The notes under the pieces are model-generated. The model worked only from the letters and a program-made list of their open reading frames with translations. It was not told where the DNA came from and did no database searches. Made by a program: the position numbers and the translations under genes. Shown piece after piece: positions 60,888-64,000 of a DNA stretch of 64,000 nt (position 1 is its first letter; each line of letters begins with the position of its first letter). Source of the DNA: Marinarcus sediminis (GTDB lineage: Bacteria > Campylobacterota > Campylobacteria > Campylobacterales > Arcobacteraceae); assembly GCF_048571275.1 (NCBI RefSeq), contig NZ_CP182357.1, positions 2,170,001 to 2,234,000 on the forward strand. The letters are read 5' to 3'.

Positions 60888-62033
60888 CTATTTTGCTCTT
60901 GCTTTTAAATTTTTAGAAGCAAGGGCATATCCTCCATTTGCTCCATCAATAAAGTGAACATGTTTGCCATGTCTTTCAAATATCAAACACGTCATTAAAG
61001 CCGCATCACTTTTATGTATGCCATATATTATTTTTCCTTCTTTAAAAGCATTTTCCAAATAGGCTTCCAATTGTTTTGACTCATTTTTATTGACAGCTAC
61101 AACCATTCTAAGCATATCATCAAATTTTTCAGTATCGGTGGTTTGCGTTATGTGTTCTTTATAACTGCCCCACTTTTTAATTTTGAATTTCATCAGCAAT
61201 AAACCAACTGAATTTAATACCATGATTTTTAAAACATTAAAAAAAGTCTCAATAAAACTGTTTGAAGATAACATTGCTTCACCCATTAACTCTTTTGTTG
61301 AAAAAGAGAGATTGAGATTTTCAACCTTGATAGGATTTCTCTCATTTGAATCGCCAATAATCTTTTCAATATTGTCTAATATTGTTCGATACTCTGCGTG
61401 ATTTTTTTCCTCTGTGACTTTAATAAGTAGGGTCAAGTTTTCATCTTTTGGTGAAGCAACACTTTCCCATCGACACTCTAATCCACTGAAATCAACATCA
61501 ATTTTTTTATACACCAAACTTCCATTGATGGCATACTCTTCGTAACAATTTTTAAGTAAATATTCACAATACTCTATTCCTCCACCTACAATAACGGCTT
61601 GAATATAGTCTTTGGATACTTCAAACTTTGTCAGTTCAATTTTTTTGCCACTTTTGTAAATCTTTTCAACTTTAATGGCACCAATTCTTAATTGCAAATT
61701 GTGCTGTTCTTGAACCATTTTTCTCAGTTTATACAGCGTAGCACAACTTTTTTCATACAACACAGCAGGTATTAAAAGAGTGGCTCCGTCACCACCAAAA
61801 ATAAAGGGGATATCCAACTGTCTTGAAAGGTTTAAAATAGACACAATAACCATGGCTCCAATAAAATTAACCTCTTTATATCGGCCTTCTTCTATGGCTT
61901 TCGTTGAATTTTTTATATCGGCAACCAATACATACCAATCAGGCGGTACACTTTTGTAATGAGTTAAATCAGTGATTTCAGAAAAATGCTTTAATACTTT
62001 TAATGAATTATAAAAACGACTGCTTTTGCTCAT
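60888..62033 (-). CDS. DUF3095 protein, nucleotide cyclase-like
   Basis: A 381-aa cytoplasmic protein matching DUF3095. Two blocks resemble class III nucleotide cyclases and GGDEF enzymes: WYVLVADIKNSTKAIEEGRY (metal-binding DI-x-x-ST type) and IPFIFGGDGATLLIP (turn equivalent to GGDEF). A long C-terminal part is specific to the family. No biochemical activity is established, so nucleotide cyclization is inference. AAGGAG precedes the ATG. Confidence 0.85.
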   Translation of the reverse strand: MSKSSRFYNSLKVLKHFSEITDLTHYKSVPPDWYVLVADIKNSTKAIEEGRYKEVNFIGAMVIVSILNLSRQLDIPFIFGGDGATLLIPAVLYEKSCATLYKLRKMVQEQHNLQLRIGAIKVEKIYKSGKKIELTKFEVSKDYIQAVIVGGGIEYCEYLLKNCYEEYAINGSLVYKKIDVDFSGLECRWESVASPKDENLTLLIKVTEEKNHAEYRTILDNIEKIIGDSNERNPIKVENLNLSFSTKELMGEAMLSSNSFIETFFNVLKIMVLNSVGLLLMKFKIKKWGSYKEHITQTTDTEKFDDMLRMVVAVNKNESKQLEAYLENAFKEGKIIYGIHKSDAALMTCLIFERHGKHVHFIDGANGGYALASKNLKARAK

Positions 62034-62131
62034 CCAAAAACTCCTTAAATCTGATTTATTTTTGCCTTTAGTTTACCTATAATTATATTATATTTTTATT
62101 TGAAGGTATAGAAAAAATTCCTTACAATTAT

Positions 62132-62575
62132 TTATAGAATTGAGATAAATATCTCAATTTCATCTTCTTTGGTATATTTTTCAAAATCGACACTGAAGGC
62201 TCTTTCATACTCACTGTTTCCTTCAAAATAGTTCCAAATCTCTTCCCAAAGTTCTACGACAACATCTGGAAGTTCACCTTTTTTTGAAAAAACCAAATAT
62301 CTTTCATCTTCTATTACGATAGCATTTTTGGGTTTACTGACTTCTACACCAACCGTTACTACATAATCACCTGTTGCATCACTTGTATAGTCACTGTAAA
62401 CACCATACATATATTGACTCTTTGTTTTATTGAAAGTATTTCCATAAACATTTTTTTCAATATAATCATTCCATAATTGAGGAATTTTACCATTTTCTGA
62501 CTCAAATTCAAGCGTGTTATTTGTGATAACGCTAAGTCCAGAAATCATTAAGTTTTTTACTCTTGTTACTTTCAT
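62132..62575 (-). CDS. GyrI-like effector-binding domain protein
   Basis: A 147-aa protein that resembles the stand-alone GyrI/SbmC or AraC effector-binding domain: KIPQLWNDYIEKN, MYGVYSDYTSDATGDYVVTVGVEV and VVVELWEEIWNYFEG. There is no DNA-binding part. It could bind small hydrophobic molecules. It is related in fold to the effector domain of the AraC-type regulator at 55.8 kb. GAGAGA precedes the ATG. Confidence 0.85.
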   Translation of the reverse strand: MKVTRVKNLMISGLSVITNNTLEFESENGKIPQLWNDYIEKNVYGNTFNKTKSQYMYGVYSDYTSDATGDYVVTVGVEVSKPKNAIVIEDERYLVFSKKGELPDVVVELWEEIWNYFEGNSEYERAFSVDFEKYTKEDEIEIFISIL

Positions 62576-62670
62576 ATTCTCTCTTTTTTATTTTATAAGA
62601 AAGATTATATAGAAAATAAAGTACTTTTGTCTTGAAGTGAAAAAGTAGAGAAGAAATCTCTACTTTTGTT

Positions 62671-64000
62671 TTAGTTAGGTTGTTTGAAGATAGTTAATTC
62701 AGGCGCTTTTTTTGTATATTTTTCAATATTGACTAAAGCGGTATTTGAACTATTTCCCATAGCAAGTTCTGAGGTTGGAATATCTTTTGTTAAAAGGTTA
62801 GCTGAACCATTTTTACACAGTGTTCCAATTTTTCCTTTTTCCAATGGATCATACCAAGCACCCTCTTGTACTCTTACAATTCCACGTTTTAATCCATCCG
62901 TTACAATGGCACCGGTTAAGATTTCACCTCTGTCATTAAATACTCTTACCACATCACCCGATTTAATCCCTTTTGCTTTTGCATCTTTTGTATTGATCCA
63001 AATTGGTTCTCTGTTTGCGACGGCATATTTTTTTCTCAAACTTGTATTGTTAAGTTGAGAGTGCAATCTATGACTAGGGTGTGGAGAGATTAATGCAAAC
63101 TCTGCAGTTTTTTCTTCCATACCTACCCACTCCGCTGGTTCTAACCAAGTTGGGTGTGCTTTACAATCTTTGTAATTCATTTGTTCTATTGTTTTAGAGT
63201 AGATTTCTATTCTTCCAGATGGTGTTCCAAGTGGATTTAGAATTGGATCTTCTCTGAAATCTGCATATCTTACAAATTGTGTATTTTCATATGGAACATC
63301 AAAAGTGATTGGTTGATTTTTACTCCAAAACTCTCTGAATGTTGGCATGGCCAATTTCATGTTTTGCGCTTGGTTATAAGCTTTTGTATAAAACTCCTCT
63401 ACCCATTGCAAATCAGTTTTATTTTGAGTATATTTTTCAAATACACCAAACTCTTTTGCTAAGTCACTGAATATTTGGTAATCATCTCTTGATTCAAACT
63501 GTTTTTTAACGGCTTGTTTCATAGGAACAATATTTAAGTTTGAATAATCACCTGTCATTGTAATATCATTTCTTTCATATGAAGTAGTTGTTGGCATTAC
63601 AATATCTGCCATTCTTGCAGTTGGTGTCCAGAATGCTTCATTAACAACAACCGTTCTTGGTTTTTGCCAAGCTTTGAGTAAAGTATTTGTATCTTGATGA
63701 TGAACAAATGGATTCCCCCCTACCCAATAGATAAAATCAATCTCTGGATACGTCACTTTTTTACCATTAAAATCAATTGTTTTCCCTGGGTTCAGTAAAG
63801 CATCAGCAATTCTTGCAACGGGGAAAGAGTATTTAGCTGCATTTCTTAACCATGCTGCTCCACCTTCGTCTTTGGTTGGTGTAACATTTGCAGTAATTCC
63901 TCCAATAATTGCACTTTTTGCTGTTGGTGTACCACCATTTGAATAGTGATAAGATAATCCAAATCCACCACCAGGAAGTCCAATTTGTCCAATAACGGAA
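62671..64000 (-). CDS. torA: Molybdopterin S/N-oxide reductase (TorA/BisC/DMSO reductase type), 5' end outside window
   Basis: About 443 C-terminal residues are visible and the frame stays open to base 64000. Motifs match the TMAO/DMSO reductase subfamily: HYSNGGTPTAKSAIIGG, YWVGGNPFVHHQD, ADIVMPTTTSYERND, GAWYDPLEKGKIGTLCKNGSAN and the end SELAMGNSSNTALVNIEKY. It reduces N- or S-oxides as a periplasmic terminal oxidase using a molybdenum bis-MGD cofactor. The N-terminus with the signal sequence is beyond the window. TorA, TorZ and BisC cannot be separated from this part; the symbol is the closest match. Confidence 0.88.
   Translation of the reverse strand, partial: SVIGQIGLPGGGFGLSYHYSNGGTPTAKSAIIGGITANVTPTKDEGGAAWLRNAAKYSFPVARIADALLNPGKTIDFNGKKVTYPEIDFIYWVGGNPFVHHQDTNTLLKAWQKPRTVVVNEAFWTPTARMADIVMPTTTSYERNDITMTGDYSNLNIVPMKQAVKKQFESRDDYQIFSDLAKEFGVFEKYTQNKTDLQWVEEFYTKAYNQAQNMKLAMPTFREFWSKNQPITFDVPYENTQFVRYADFREDPILNPLGTPSGRIEIYSKTIEQMNYKDCKAHPTWLEPAEWVGMEEKTAEFALISPHPSHRLHSQLNNTSLRKKYAVANREPIWINTKDAKAKGIKSGDVVRVFNDRGEILTGAIVTDGLKRGIVRVQEGAWYDPLEKGKIGTLCKNGSANLLTKDIPTSELAMGNSSNTALVNIEKYTKKAPELTIFKQPN

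Overview
The window looks like a chromosomal segment of an Arcobacter-type member of the Campylobacterota (Epsilonproteobacteria). This rests on very AT-rich DNA, a fused CcsB-CcsA cytochrome c assembly protein, a dimeric dUTPase of the Campylobacter type, CetA/CetB-like taxis genes, heme-sensing diguanylate cyclase genes, and TATAAT-type promoters with no clear -35 box. No rRNA, tRNA, CRISPR array, transposase or phage gene was found. The first gene (left edge, + strand) and the last gene (right edge, - strand) are both cut by the window ends. The species is inference; CowN suggests a diazotroph such as the Arcobacter nitrofigilis group.

Layout. 0-9 kb is signalling: a soluble double-Cache/CheW protein, a dUTPase with an extra N-terminal helix-turn-helix-like domain, a PAS histidine kinase, a 57-aa four-cysteine protein not captured by a 60-aa length cutoff, and a soluble chemoreceptor next to a PAS protein. 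9-20 kb holds housekeeping genes (recR, dnaJ, a stand-alone trpB, a DUF455 ferritin-like protein, a metallo-beta-lactamase-fold hydrolase), then a heme-sensor diguanylate cyclase broken by a one-base frameshift, a degenerate GGDEF paralogue, cmoB and ccsBA. 20-29 kb is the pyruvate dehydrogenase operon aceE-aceF-lpdA, divergent from a lipoate transferase/ligase gene and lipA, so the enzyme complex and its cofactor supply share one 440-bp control region. 28.6-31.2 kb is an AT-rich accessory patch: two lipoproteins, a membrane protein with C-terminal zinc ribbons, and a decayed copy of the start of one lipoprotein gene.

31-46 kb carries a dipeptidase, ligA, a sodium-symporter/STAC/histidine kinase with a small membrane partner, an acyl-CoA thioesterase, an ABC-F ATPase, thiI, an oleate hydratase and an AEC transporter. 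46-51 kb is a redox/electrophile-response cluster: MdaB-like quinone reductase, the tail of a deleted quinone oxidoreductase gene, an EamA exporter, a YqhD-like aldehyde reductase, a nitroreductase and an Old Yellow Enzyme, all divergent from an HxlR regulator with a strong candidate operator between them. 51-64 kb has sucCD with an AEC transporter, cowN, an aminotransferase divergent from an AraC/GyrI regulator, a fatty acid cis/trans isomerase, a short flagellin, a DsbC-like protein, a DUF3095 cyclase-like protein, a GyrI-like protein and a truncated TMAO/DMSO-type molybdenum reductase.

Cross-cutting observations: four genes show a -10 box placed exactly six bases before the ATG with no Shine-Dalgarno sequence, which suggests leaderless mRNAs. 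Many convergent gene pairs share perfect stem-loops that should act as two-way terminators. Two genes for unsaturated fatty acid chemistry (oleate hydratase and Cti) occur in the same window.
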